From the NCBI RefSeq assembly GCF_028858725.1, contig NC_084766.1:21058501-21122500 (forward strand): a stretch of DNA of 64,000 nucleotides, given 5' to 3'. Under the pieces are notes generated by a model. It saw nothing but the letters and a program-made list of their open reading frames with translations. It had not been told where the DNA came from and did not search any database. This document shows, piece after piece, positions 28,801 to 38,736 of this stretch. Numbering within the stretch: position 1 is the stretch's first letter; every line of letters begins with the position of its first letter. Position numbers and translations under genes: made by a program. Source of the stretch: Colius striatus (lineage: Eukaryota; Chordata; Aves; Coliiformes; Coliidae).

Positions 28801-31800
28801 TAAAACTGCTTGTGCTAAGAAGTGGGTCTCTGAATACAGGCTCTTAAGGTAAAAGATAAACTGCAAGTACATAACAATGCAAAAATTAAGTCTTTAGAGT
28901 CAAAGCCATACTATTTTTAGCATCAAAACATCTTTTTAGACTATTAAAGAAAAGCTTTGCATCTTGTCAGCAGCTGCTTTGGGTCATGGGTATAAATATT
29001 TCCAAGTAATTTATGGCCAGACAACACACTCTGATTCTGTTCAGCAATCTAGTATTTCAACTATTTGTTAAATGTCAACTTCTACAGCAAATAAACAAAA
29101 TTTAACAACCCACATGGAGAACTGCTTACAGGAAAATTATTATGGCAAATGGTACTGTGTAACTGTAATATTTCATGATAATCACAACATATTTTCATGG
29201 GTTGTATTCATGATGACAGTTATGTTGCAAATTCTACAGTAAGTTTATATAATAGTACATAATTCTGTTATCTGTGTTCCTGCCTTTTATTTCCACATAT
29301 TTTTATGCTTATTGCCAATTTCTAAATACATCTTACCAGAGCAAATCTTCTAGGCCATTATTCTTTAAGTCAAAATCCCTATATTTTCTAGTATGTGGCC
29401 AGTCCTCTAGTAAATAGACACTACTGACAACAGACTATGTTTTTCTCCAGTTACCTTTTGTGTCTCTCTCTGGAGATCTGCAAACCATACACTTGAAATA
29501 CATTGTCCCTCATCTCTAACACATCTCTCATTAAAAGTGAAAGACTTACAAATCATGTACCTAAAGAAAGTTCTGTATCTGTGGCTCAATTTAATTTGCA
29601 GCAGCAATAAGCAGTATTTCTGATTGCAAGTACTTGTATAGCTGATGAGAAATGATGTTTCCAAAGCCAGCAAGGTTACTGATCAGTATTCTTCAGTGAG
29701 AATGAAGGTTGCACAGCTGCATGCCAGGTTATTGGGAAGAGACCTCATGATGTTTCTGCCTAGATCTCCAATACAAGCTTTCCCCTAAAGACTAGAGAGT
29801 TTTTAACTGAAAAGAAAAAAAAAAAACCTGTAATTTTGTTTACATGAAAACTAGACCTTTTATCTGTTTAAATACAAAAAACTCATCAGATAGTGAGTTA
29901 AAAATAAAAAGTTTTGTACATAATTCTCCTATGAAAACAGTGCCCTTGCAGGCAAGTCTTTGCTCCTAGTTAAGATTTTACCAACTCCGTGAATGTGTGA
30001 GATACAGCAAATTCTGCCCAGTGTCCCTTGGTCCCTGAGCAATTTTTCCACCACTGTTAATAAATGGCAAGCTACTACTTGCTCCTCAACCTGCTATACC
30101 CTGCAGGAGAAATAGCTCCCAATGTGAGAAAAGTGTTACCTTTCATAAAGCTCTACCTCCACTTCCCACAATCTCCTTAAAGGAACATTAAAAAATGTAA
30201 ACAAAAAGTTGGACAGGAAACTTTCCTTGCAATTATATTTTTAATTTACACTTACACAAGCTAAAAAACTTGATTTCAATTTTTTGTCAGTACCAAAAAC
30301 CCACCTATTTCCTTGAAATATCTCAGGAAAAAAACTTCGCTGCCAGCTTTTTTTTTTCATCAAGACACAATGTACCTCTAAGAATAGACTTCACCCTGGT
30401 TTCTACTTACTTATTTTTGTAACCTTCCTCGTTGGTTTTTTATTTTGGTTTTCATTTTTTTTAAACAATCACAACCATTTTGCAGTGAAATAGCTGTCCA
30501 CAATGATGTTAAACACCCCCCCCAGAGGTCTCTTGTTTGACAGTAGAGGGCAGGATAAATACAGAAAAAATATACACAGTACTGACCTGATCTCCCTGCA
30601 CATCATAGTTCTGTGTGTTATTAGAATAGCTGTCTCTATTAGAAATTTCATTCTTGTCTATATTGTCAAAAAAAACTTGTTTACTTTTAGAAGTGAATCA
30701 CTATCTGATTTGCACAAATGATAATATGAATAGAACCATCCATATGTATCAGATAAACTAAACATTCTATATCAAGTCTTCAGATTAAACAGCAAGGTAC
30801 AAGAAGAAAACCAAAGGTACCGCAGTCCTTAATTTTGTTAAGTTCAAACAGAACAGACACAAATTTTCACAATGACATATTTAATCACTATAGTCCTTTG
30901 GACAGGAAAACAACCTTTGTAGCAAGAGGTCGCTCACAAAATTTAATCTTCAGTATATATAGGAATAGACATACTATGAATCAAACCTTTAGAAATAGTT
31001 GGCTGTCCACTACAAGATAAAAAACTAAAACTTGTAATCTTTCCAGCTGAAAGAAATCATCTACATCTTACAAATAGCAGTGATCATTAGGAAAAAAACT
31101 GCAATGAGTATTGCTTCACTTATACTTTGTATACTCAGCTATCAACTACACCTTACCCGCCTCAGCTGTTTCTCAAGCTCTTTTATGTTCATGTAAGACC
31201 TACAATGGCCATCTCTTTCTTCAGAATTCTTAGTCTACAGAGGAAGAACCAGATCTTTGTGTGATATGCTGAGAAGAAAAAAGGTGTGTTTGTCACTGAA
31301 AGACATATACAATATGAATTGCAGATGAAATTGGATGTTTTGTGCCAAAAGTTGCCAAAAATGTTTCCAATAAAACATTTCAAACTCAACAATATTAGAA
31401 ATTATACTAGATTTTTTAAAGACATAAATTACTCTCATTATATAATTTACAGGGACTTTTATAAATAAGTTTCAAATAAAATTATACGAGAAAAGTCAAA
31501 GAACATTCCTTGATCAACTTCTGTTCCTGTTAATTCAACATTATAAGAAAATAGAGACTGCAGAAGTGTTCAGCAAGAAATTCTATGCAAAACGAAACTA
31601 CAATAAGTTGAGGAATGTTATTTAAGTGGTCTAAACTAGAAAAACCTCATGGAAAGGAATGAAAACAAATCTGGTTTTTTCCACTTCAATGTATCAATGC
31701 TGTCTATATCTTTCACGAGCAAGACAAGTTATTTACAGAGTCAGAAAGACTATAGGGCAGAACAACAGAAATAATCATAGAATCATAGAATGGTAGGGGT

Positions 31801-34800
31801 TGGAAGGGACCTTTAGAGATCACCTAGTGCAACCTCCCCGCAGAAGCAGGTTCACCTAGATCAAGTCACATAGGAACATGTCCAGGTGGGTCTTGAAGAC
31901 CTCCAAGGAAGGAGACTCCACAACCCCTCTGGGCAGCCTGTGCCAGGGCTCCCTCACCCTCACAGCGAAATAGTTTTTTCTTATACTTAAGTGGAACTTT
32001 TTGTGTTCCAGCTTCATCCCATTACCCCTTGTCCTGTTACTAGCTACTATAGAAAAAAGGGATGTCCCAACCTCCTGACACCCACCCTTTAGATATTTAT
32101 AAATGTTAATAAGATCCCCCCTCAGTCTCCTCTTCTCCAGACTAAACAGCCCCAGTTCCCGCAGCCTTTCCTCGTATGAAAGATGTTCCAGTCCCCCGAT
32201 CATCTCAGTGGCCCTGCGCTGGACTCTAGCAGTTCCCTGTCCCTCTTGAGCTGAGAAGTCCACAACTGGACACAGTACTCCAGATAAGGCCTTCCTTCCC
32301 AGATGCAGGACTCTGTACTTGTCCTTGCTGAACCTCATGAGGTTCCTCTCTGCCCAGCTCTCAAGTCGGTCTTGTGTGGTCGTGGTGGTTAGAAATTAGC
32401 TGCCATATTGAACCCAACTCTTTCTTCTGCAATATAGACCATAATTGCAATAATTGCATCACACATTTCTCCTATCATTTCTTTTAGGTTTTATTGATTC
32501 CTCGGTTATTTCTGTGTGAATACATATACTGAACAAAATCTCATGGGGGGCACCACTGGTGGGTGCCTAAATTTTTTCTAGATGCAAAATGTATTACATA
32601 CATGACTTTTTCCATATCTGTCTCTATATACATATTGTACATGTATTTTCTGAAGGAACTGAGCAGGGCTGGCACAACAGACCGCAGCCTTTTCCACCCA
32701 TGGTCTGAAGGCACAATCATGGAATCATTTCAGTTGGAAGAAGAGTTTCATACCAAATGGGAAGCCACACAGAGCTCTTAGGTGCTATTATGCTTACAAA
32801 ACCACTGACAGGGGTTTCAGGTCACATTTTCAGTTTTAGGTATAGGCAGAATTTAGACACCTGGATTCTATTGAAAGTGCTTAAATCTATTTAAATTTAA
32901 TCCCAAATTCTTCCTGTGAGACACTTTGAGGCCTTCTCAGTTCCCAGGCATGCACCAAGGACAACGAAAACAGGTGAGCTTTTAGGGACTGATATATACT
33001 AAGGTAAAGTATAAGTACACGTTCCTACTAGGAGAGAGAGAGAACTGACCATTGTGTATACAAATCTCAGGAACAACAGAAAAGGCCCACTTTGGTATCA
33101 TTTGCATACAAATTCTAAATCCTCATCAATTTAATGGAAGTCTGGAATACTCATGAAATGTTGGCGAAGATGCCGACTGGAAAAGTTCCCCAAAAAGTGT
33201 TTCATTACTTGTGTGGGTGTGGGGAAAGCGTTATGATTTGTCAGCTGTATCTGAGTAGTTATGTTACTTTATCACTTTCCAAGCCAAAGAGCTATTTTTA
33301 TATTGAATTAAAATTTGCCACTTATGCTGTTATCCAGTGGATACTCTCCAAAACAGGATTTCTGTAGCTATCTCGGGTCAGAAGAATATGATGAATCAGC
33401 ATGCAAACACCACCAGTTTAAATTCAATTAATTCCGTTTATATGTTCCTTCACCCACTAAGATGTGGTTTGCATCCATCCCTCATAACTCACTTCCAATG
33501 CTCACTTCCTCCTAAGTGTAAAGGGATCTAAATGTGGTGTAATTCCTTTATTTCAGAACCAGAAAATTGGAGCCTGAAGAGAAAAAAAACCACAAACACA
33601 CTAATAAGAAATAGTAAAAGGAGGTAACTATTCACTGAGGCATAGTTATCCTGCCAAAGTCTCTGTAACTGCTACCTTTCTCCAGAGCTATCCCTTGTAT
33701 CGTGGATAGCAAGTAAAGCAAAGGTAATATTGATTGTCCAAAGCTGTCTTGCCTGTTTAATCCTCATGAAATTTGAAAAGGGAGAAATAGTCTTGTCTCT
33801 CCATGGCATCTGTTTTAGTTCTGACAGACTTGTCTGTATGCAGATAGCCTTCTTCCAAAGTAGAGACTTAAATAGGATATAGTTGAAAACTAACATGCTT
33901 GTCTCAAGCCACCCTGATAAAGATCTGTAGATCATGCTGTGAAATAACAAGGAAGATATGATGTGAAGAAAAGCCTAATAGTCTAAATCTTGGTTTTGTT
34001 ACAGAAAATATTTTATTATCTCCACAAATTTAGTTATTTGTGGATAACAATATGACCTTTTCAGACTAGCTTCTTTCTTTTGCACCCCATACTAAGTTAG
34101 AGATTCCCATAATAAGCATACTAACATCTACTTTGCAGCCTTAACTTAGATTAGAAGCAACTTAGGAGGCAGCAGCAGTGCTTGATGTGTCTGACTAGGA
34201 AAAAAAAAGACAGGTTTTTTTTTCAACAGAATGAAACCAGCTCATTTTTAGACTCTATGCTTATCCACATCTTTCAGAAACGTTCAACTAATAAATGCAG
34301 CTGAAAAACAGATCCACCACTAAGGGCCGTGCAGCAAAATATCTCTGTGCAATAGGCCTGCCAGCTGCTAGTTGTTCAGGGCTCTCAGTGGCATGAGCTG
34401 AGTAGTACATATTTGTGCAAGGGAAACAAATCAAAAAGCCCCTTCAATTTACTCATTTTATCCTGTTTGGAAAGGTCTCAAAGCCCCTTTTTTTACCATG
34501 GATATTTGTCTAATAAAAGATATTACCTCATTACAAACTTTGCCTAATAGTTTATAACACGCTCCTTTTTTTGCTGAAGTAGTAACATTCTTTCAGCTAT
34601 GTATCTTCAACTGATTCTCATACCTGCTTCACAAAGAATCCAGAGGTTTAATAATGAAAATTTTAAAACTTTCAACTTATTTGCCATCTCTGCCCTGCCT
34701 GTGACAGCCTCATCTTTCTCTTCAGAAGAGACTCTGCTAGATCATAACAAAAGCTTCCTAAACTGTCCTAAAGATCCTGGTGGCAGTGCAATTCATAATT

Positions 34801-37800
34801 ATTCTTCAAAAATGTTCCTTTTTGCCCTATCTTAAACCTTCTCCCTAACCAAATGTCTCCTGTGTAACTGTGCTACAATGCTTAAGTGTACCCAAATGGC
34901 ACTGAGGGTAGTGGCCAAGTTGAAGAATGGTGAATTTCAATCACTCCTCCCCTTCTTCTGGATTTCCTGGTTCATCTTGTATTTGTATTCTTTGCACTGA
35001 GATAGTAAGGGCTGTATCATCAGAGATCTTCTTCTCCTAGATAATACAAAACATACAAGTATTTCCATCAAACTCACAGAAAAATAGTCCTTGTGAAAAT
35101 GTCTTGACTCTCCAATGCATATTGTGTATAAATTGTGCTTTGCAAGCTGCTGTACCACACATACACTTTATCCAAAGGTACTATTTTTTCAGAGACAAAT
35201 CTCCCCCACTGAGCACTCAAGGCTTTCGTAGCTACCTCAATGTAAGAACAACTACCGGTGAGATAATATGACTAAAATCAATGCTATACAGGTAACATTC
35301 CATCATTCACACTCAATTTTCATCATTTCTCCTTGGTTTGCATTTTTGTAAATATTAAAAAAATTGGTTAAAATGCAAGCTAATCATTGGGCTGTCTGAG
35401 CAACATTACAAGAACAGAAGATTATTTATTTTTAAACAGGATTAGAAAGCATGGAGATTTCTTAATTCTTTATCAACAATGGTTAGAAGCATTTTGCTAA
35501 TGAATTGCTGGCTTTTCTCTATTTATGATATCACCTACCCTAACTACATAATGGATTTGGGTGACAGAGGCTGAAGCATCATGATTTGCAGTATTTCAGT
35601 TTCAAGTAGAGAGCAGACACAGATATAATGAATTAGGAAGAGATCATGTTCAATAAACATTTAAAGACAAGAGGAGAATAATTCTGGTTTAAACCAGCAA
35701 TTGTTAATGAAAATCAGTCATTGATAATAGGTTATATTCTGTTCTAAGTACATAGTATATCTTTTGCTTGTATTTTAGGAGGAAGCATTGAAAAAAGCAA
35801 GAAATGAAAACATAACTGTGGTCAGTTCAGTCAAAGCCCCTGCTCAGCACACAGCAGTGACCTCAAATGTTAAGCTAGGAAATGATAAAGAGTAAAACTA
35901 AATTACTTCAGTAATACAGAGTGAGGCAGTCACACATCCTTACTTGGGTAAGAAAGCTTAATTATGGTAACCTGTCTTCAGCTGAACAGAGATGGAAAGC
36001 TCAGAGGCAGACATCAAAGAACAAAGAATGGAAATATTTTACATGGAGAGAGCGGAAAAACGAAATCACCTATCTTAAAAACACACAGGAGAGAAAATCA
36101 GAGAATAACATTGGAAGGTAGATAAATCTATTCCTATTTTCTTACAATACTGGAATTAGGTTAAAATACAGCAAATTCAAGGTAAGCCAAGAAAACCACT
36201 GTTTGATACTCAGTCTGGATGTTGATTTAATCGCTACAAGGTGCTTTGTGGTATTCAGATAACTGAAGCCATCATAGAAGCTATGAAGTAAAAGTGCATT
36301 GGAGCAGGAGACGCTTATACAGATATACTGTAAAGCTCTTTGGAACGAAGTTAACTTCCAGTTATTGTGGGAAACTCTTTTCACATAGAATCATAGAATA
36401 GTAGGGGTTGGAAGGGACCTTTAAAGATACAACCCCCCTGCAGAAGCAGGTCCACCTAGATCAGGTCATACAGGAAAGTGTCCAGGTGGGTCTTGAAGAC
36501 CTCCAAGGAAGGAGACTCCACAACCCCTCTGGGCAGCCTGTACCAGGGCTCCCTCACAGTGAAATAGTTTTTAAGACTGCTTCCTTGAAGAAATTTAATG
36601 CAGAGTTCTTTCCAAAAACTTTCTGAAGTAGACAGTTAAGGCTACTGTTGTATACTGATGGACTTGATAAATTATCTCTTTAGTCTAGTTAGGAAGTTCT
36701 TCAATTTCTGCTAATTGTGTTGTGTTGTAATGAAAACAGTCTCTCTCAAGATACTAAAATTCTTGGCATGAATTTAGGCTGTAGAAGAGCAAAGTGGGGA
36801 CCAGTACAGAATAAAGGAATTCTGTTAGCCTTGTTCTTGCAGAGGAGAGCTTTGACATCGGGAAAGGGGAAATCTTAGGTACAGACCTGACACCAGAAAT
36901 GAATGCCTAAGATCCTCTTCTGTTGTCTATATACACCTCCTTATTGCTCCAGTGACTGTATCTTTTGGAAAGAGGTAAATGGCAATGAGCATAGCTTGTT
37001 TTTTTAAGAGGACAGAAGAAATTTTTTAAGAAGCTAATATTTGAAAGCATTTTTTCCTTCAAACAAAACGTTTGTCAGAAATGATTCTGTTAGTTGAAAT
37101 GGAGCTATGCTGGGACCATCCTAGAATAATGATAAAACCCTAATAAGCTGTAATCCCTGCATCTTCTCTGATCTGTTAAAACTCCACTGAACTCACTGAA
37201 GTTACACTGGCAGTAGTTCTGTAAGAATCGGCTCAAATCTACTTGTAGAATGAAGCAGTTTAAAGACATATCTTGCAAATTTTAAAACAGCTGCAAACGC
37301 CCCAGTGTTTGTACAGAGCCACAGTGAGTGTATAGAGTTTAGCTTCAGTTTTGTTCTGACACTTCCACTCTGTAATGATAGCTGGGAAGTTACCCAGGGG
37401 GATAATAGACACCTGGGCTGAAGGAGCGAGAGGCAGCAAGCACCGCTCTGGTGGGCTCCTTCGATGAGGGCAGGCTGCAAGGCTCCTCTCGCCTCCCTCC
37501 TTGCCTCTAGCATGTCTACACTTCATTTGCAAGGGACCGGAGGACGCAAACGAGAGCTCCAGTGGAGCCGCCCGCGGCAGGCACCCGGCGCCGCTGCCGC
37601 CGCCCCCGGTGCGGAGAGCTGCGGGAGGGCGGGACGGGACGCGTGGCGCCGGGGGTCTCACCTGTCGATACTTATCACGCAGAGAGTCATGATGGAGGCC
37701 GTGCAGCACATCACATCCATGGCGATGAAGACGTTGCAGAAGAGGCGTCCGAAGATCCACTCGCCGCCGATGAGGTCGGTCACGCTGACGAAGGGCATGA

Positions 37801-38188
37801 CGGCCAGAGCCACGGAGAGGTCGGCCAGGGCCAGAGAGACGATGAGATAGTTGGAAGGCTGCCGCAGCTTCTTGACGAAGCAGACGGAGATGACCACCAG
37901 GCAGTTGCCGGCTATGGTCAGCAGAGTGATAAGGGAGAGGACAGCCCCGATGACAACTTTCTCCACGTTGCCGTAGCTGAGGATTTGCTCCCCGCACTGC
38001 GAGTCGTTTGCGGGGAGGGGGCTCGCCGTGGGCAGCGCCGACGGGGGGGGCGACGAGCCGAGCTTAGCCAGGCTGCGCGGGGGCCAGGAGCCGGCGATCA
38101 TCCTGCCGCCGCTCAGCGCCCGCGGGTCCTCCAGGACCGAGGGCCGGAGATTACCGTAGAGGTGACTGCCGTTGATGGCGAGGACCAT
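4838..38188 (-). CDS. HTR7: 5-hydroxytryptamine receptor 7 (5-HT7), class A GPCR; whole coding span, exons joined below
   Basis: Serotonin receptor of the plasma membrane that couples to Gs and raises cAMP. Joining 37662-38188 to 13662-14412 gives a 425-aa seven-TM protein; human 5-HT7(b) is 432 aa. Visible class A landmarks are N95 (1.50) in TIAGN, D123 (2.50) in LALADLSV, C151 and C227 (ECL disulphide), D158 (3.32, amine-binding) in AMDVMCC, D175-R176-Y177 (DRY) split by the intron, P247 (5.50), CWLP with W336/P338, and NPFIY at 376-380. The stretches from TM1 to TM7 and the tail [17 protein letters not shown] are diagnostic of 5-HT7 rather than other 5-HT receptors. The extracellular N-terminus is diverged, with glycosylation sequons at N6 and N61. 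The third intracellular loop is about residues 256-318. The gene lies head-to-head with RPP30, as in human. The only uncertain part is the alternative C-terminal exon 3. Confidence 0.97.
6243..6766 (+). mobile_element. CR1 LINE fragment, 5'-truncated, 3' end intact
   Basis: This begins inside the end of ORF2 (protein-like strings [50 protein letters not shown] in frame at 6220-6492). It continues through the CR1 3' region (ggttggactagatgatctttc) to a terminal gattctgtcattctgtaatt at 6747-6766. The reading frame is closed by stops, so it is a dead copy. It lies antisense to HTR7 within intron 2. Confidence 0.93.
12940..12954. repeat. Poly(A) run
   Basis: Uninterrupted run of about 15 A, preceded by tt; no retroelement body is recognisable next to it. 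Confidence 0.8.
13662..14412 (-). CDS. HTR7: HTR7 coding exon 2 with read-through stop (5-HT7(b)-like end)
   Basis: The acceptor (…cattctag|G) at 14414-14413 restores R176 and continues [11 protein letters not shown]. The exon encodes TM4 to TM7 and the C-tail. The spliced exon ends at 13666 (…GAA TTT GTT CT) with donor gtaaga. If the donor is not used, the same bases read CTG TAA, so the protein stops at L425 with the end KPEFVL. This is how the mammalian (b) isoform arises. The ICL3 region and CWLP/NPxxY motifs are intact, with no frameshifts. The tail lacks the RPE duplication seen in human (LAERPERPEFVL there, LAEKPEFVL here). Confidence 0.96.
19018..19046. repeat. (GT)n microsatellite
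   Basis: A GT-rich stretch interrupted once by TTT and ending in GATGTG. Likely length-polymorphic. Confidence 0.85.
19111..19125. repeat. Poly(T) run
   Basis: Fifteen consecutive T followed by CCCC, close to the GT repeat. Confidence 0.8.
19767..20030 (-). mobile_element. Old CR1 LINE 3' fragment
   Basis: Reads, in reverse orientation, the standard CR1 3' region: ttggaaaagacctttaagat, gagtccaacc, cactgccaagccc, ctgggcag-ctgttccaatg, gacaacccttt and cctcttgtcctatc. It is more diverged than the copies at 31.8 and 49.6 kb. The usual short segment between the 'aatacctcc' and 'ctgggcag' blocks is missing, which suggests an internal deletion. It lacks the distal octamer repeats. Confidence 0.88.
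21344..21445. repeat. Pyrimidine-rich tract
   Basis: About 100 bp of almost pure T/C on the plus strand with CATT and CTTT motifs. Overlapping Phe/Ser/Leu-rich open frames here are compositional artefacts. Confidence 0.6.
22515..22538. repeat. (CTTT)n simple repeat
   Basis: Imperfect CTTTT/CTTT units over about 24 bp. Confidence 0.7.
26649..26667. repeat. (GGAA)n short simple repeat
   Basis: Three to four imperfect GGAA units in a purine-rich patch. Confidence 0.55.
31773..32386 (-). mobile_element. CR1 LINE fragment, internally deleted
   Basis: The 3' terminus (aatcatagaatcatagaatgg) lies at the low-coordinate end. The body reads through the ORF2 C-terminus, open for 160 codons at 31856-32338 with CR1 strings [13 protein letters not shown]-like and [14 protein letters not shown]. 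At about 32288 the sequence jumps from 'ccagataaggcc', normally followed by 'tcaccagggcag', straight to 'ttccttcccagatgcagg'. In full CR1 copies that block lies some 200 bp further along. The upstream end retains aacctcatgaggttcctctc. It has the same orientation as HTR7 and looks relatively young. Confidence 0.93.
32714..32745 (-). mobile_element. Tiny CR1 3'-end remnant
   Basis: About 30 bp resembling the CR1 terminus (aatcatggaatcatttcagttgg). Too short for certainty. Confidence 0.4.
36384..36571 (-). mobile_element. Short CR1 LINE 3' fragment
   Basis: Nearly identical to the first 190 bp of the copy at 31773, including the tail catagaatcatagaatagta and the block gacctccaaggaaggagact, so the same subfamily. 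It has two small deletions, one after 'tttaaagat' and one after 'ccctcac'. It is heavily 5'-truncated. Confidence 0.93.
37662..38188 (-). CDS. HTR7: HTR7 coding exon 1 (residues 1-175 plus two bases of R176)
   Basis: The start ATG at 38186-38188 sits in a strong Kozak context (gccgacATGG). The frame is open further upstream because the DNA is GC-rich, but it contains no other ATG, and the human protein aligns from [14 protein letters not shown]. The exon encodes the extracellular N-terminus (about 1-77), TM1 (about 78-102), TM2 (about 113-135) and TM3, ending inside the DRY motif at ATC GAC AG. The donor at 37661-37660 reads CAG|gtgaga. The split arginine codon (AG|G) is the conserved HTR7 intron position. 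Base composition is far more GC-rich than exon 2 because the exon lies inside a CpG island. Confidence 0.96.
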
Positions 38189-38706
38189 GTCGGCGTGAGC
38201 TGCCCATGAAGCCCCTCTGCCCGCCGCCCGCTCGCCGGCTCCCCTCGCCGCCCGGGACGCTCGGGCTCCTCCTCGGCCACTCGCCGCCGCCCGCCCCCTC
38301 GCAGCCGGCGGAGCGGCCCCGCCGCGTGGCCCGGCCTTCAACTTCTCCCGGAGCAGCCGGGCTTGCTCACGGCGCTTCCCGGGCGGCCGAGAGGTGGGCG
38401 CGGATCCATCGCCCCCAGCCCACCCGCGGGCAGAGGGCCAGCCTGGCGGGCGGGGGAGGCGACAGCGGCCGCTGGCCGCTCCCCGCCCACCCGCCCCCAC
38501 CGCCCGCTTTCACCGCCCGCTCCTGCCCGCGGCTACTTCCCTCCGACGGCGGCGGGGACGGGGTGGGAGCCGCTCCGCCTCCCCGCTCTCTCCTCCCTCT
38601 GGCTCCATCCAACACAACCGAGTTGCGCTGCGGACGCTGGTTTCTTCTCTGGGTTCTGCTCCGCGGATGCCCCAAGCCGCGGCTGGTTCGGGAATTCCCC
38701 TACCGA

Positions 38707-38736
38707 TATCTATAAATATATGTATGTATATATAGG
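38707..38736 (-). promoter_or_regulatory. HTR7: AT-only stretch with TATA-like sequence upstream of HTR7
   Basis: About 30 bp of almost pure A/T (tataaatatatgtatgtata on the plus strand; ctatatatacat on the minus) embedded in the CpG island, about 520-550 bp upstream of the HTR7 ATG. It could serve as a TATA box for a transcript with a long GC-rich leader, or it may be a simple (TATG)-type repeat. Confidence 0.35.

Larger units (their letters stand above)
14413..37661 (-). other. HTR7: HTR7 intron 1 (23.2 kb)
   Basis: A long AT-rich intron splitting the DRY arginine codon. It contains CR1 pieces at 19767-20030, 31773-32386, 32714-32745 and 36384-36571. Simple-sequence tracts lie at 19018-19046, 19111-19125, 21344-21445, 22515-22538 and 26649-26667. 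The remaining stretches (14.4-19.0, 20.0-31.7, 32.8-36.3 and 36.6-37.4 kb) show no coding exon, RNA gene or repeat that I recognise; the open frames there are short and lack splice or homology support. Confidence 0.85.

Noticed and set aside
31856-32338. 160-codon minus-strand open frame as a possible gene
   Set aside because: It is the ORF2 C-terminus of a truncated CR1 element, not a host gene.
38189-38500. Upstream in-frame extension of HTR7 exon 1 by about 100 codons
   Set aside because: The frame is open only because of GC richness. It contains no ATG before the one at 38188 (the apparent start at 38500 is GTG), the composition is Ala/Gly/Arg-rich, and human 5-HT7 aligns from the 38188 ATG.
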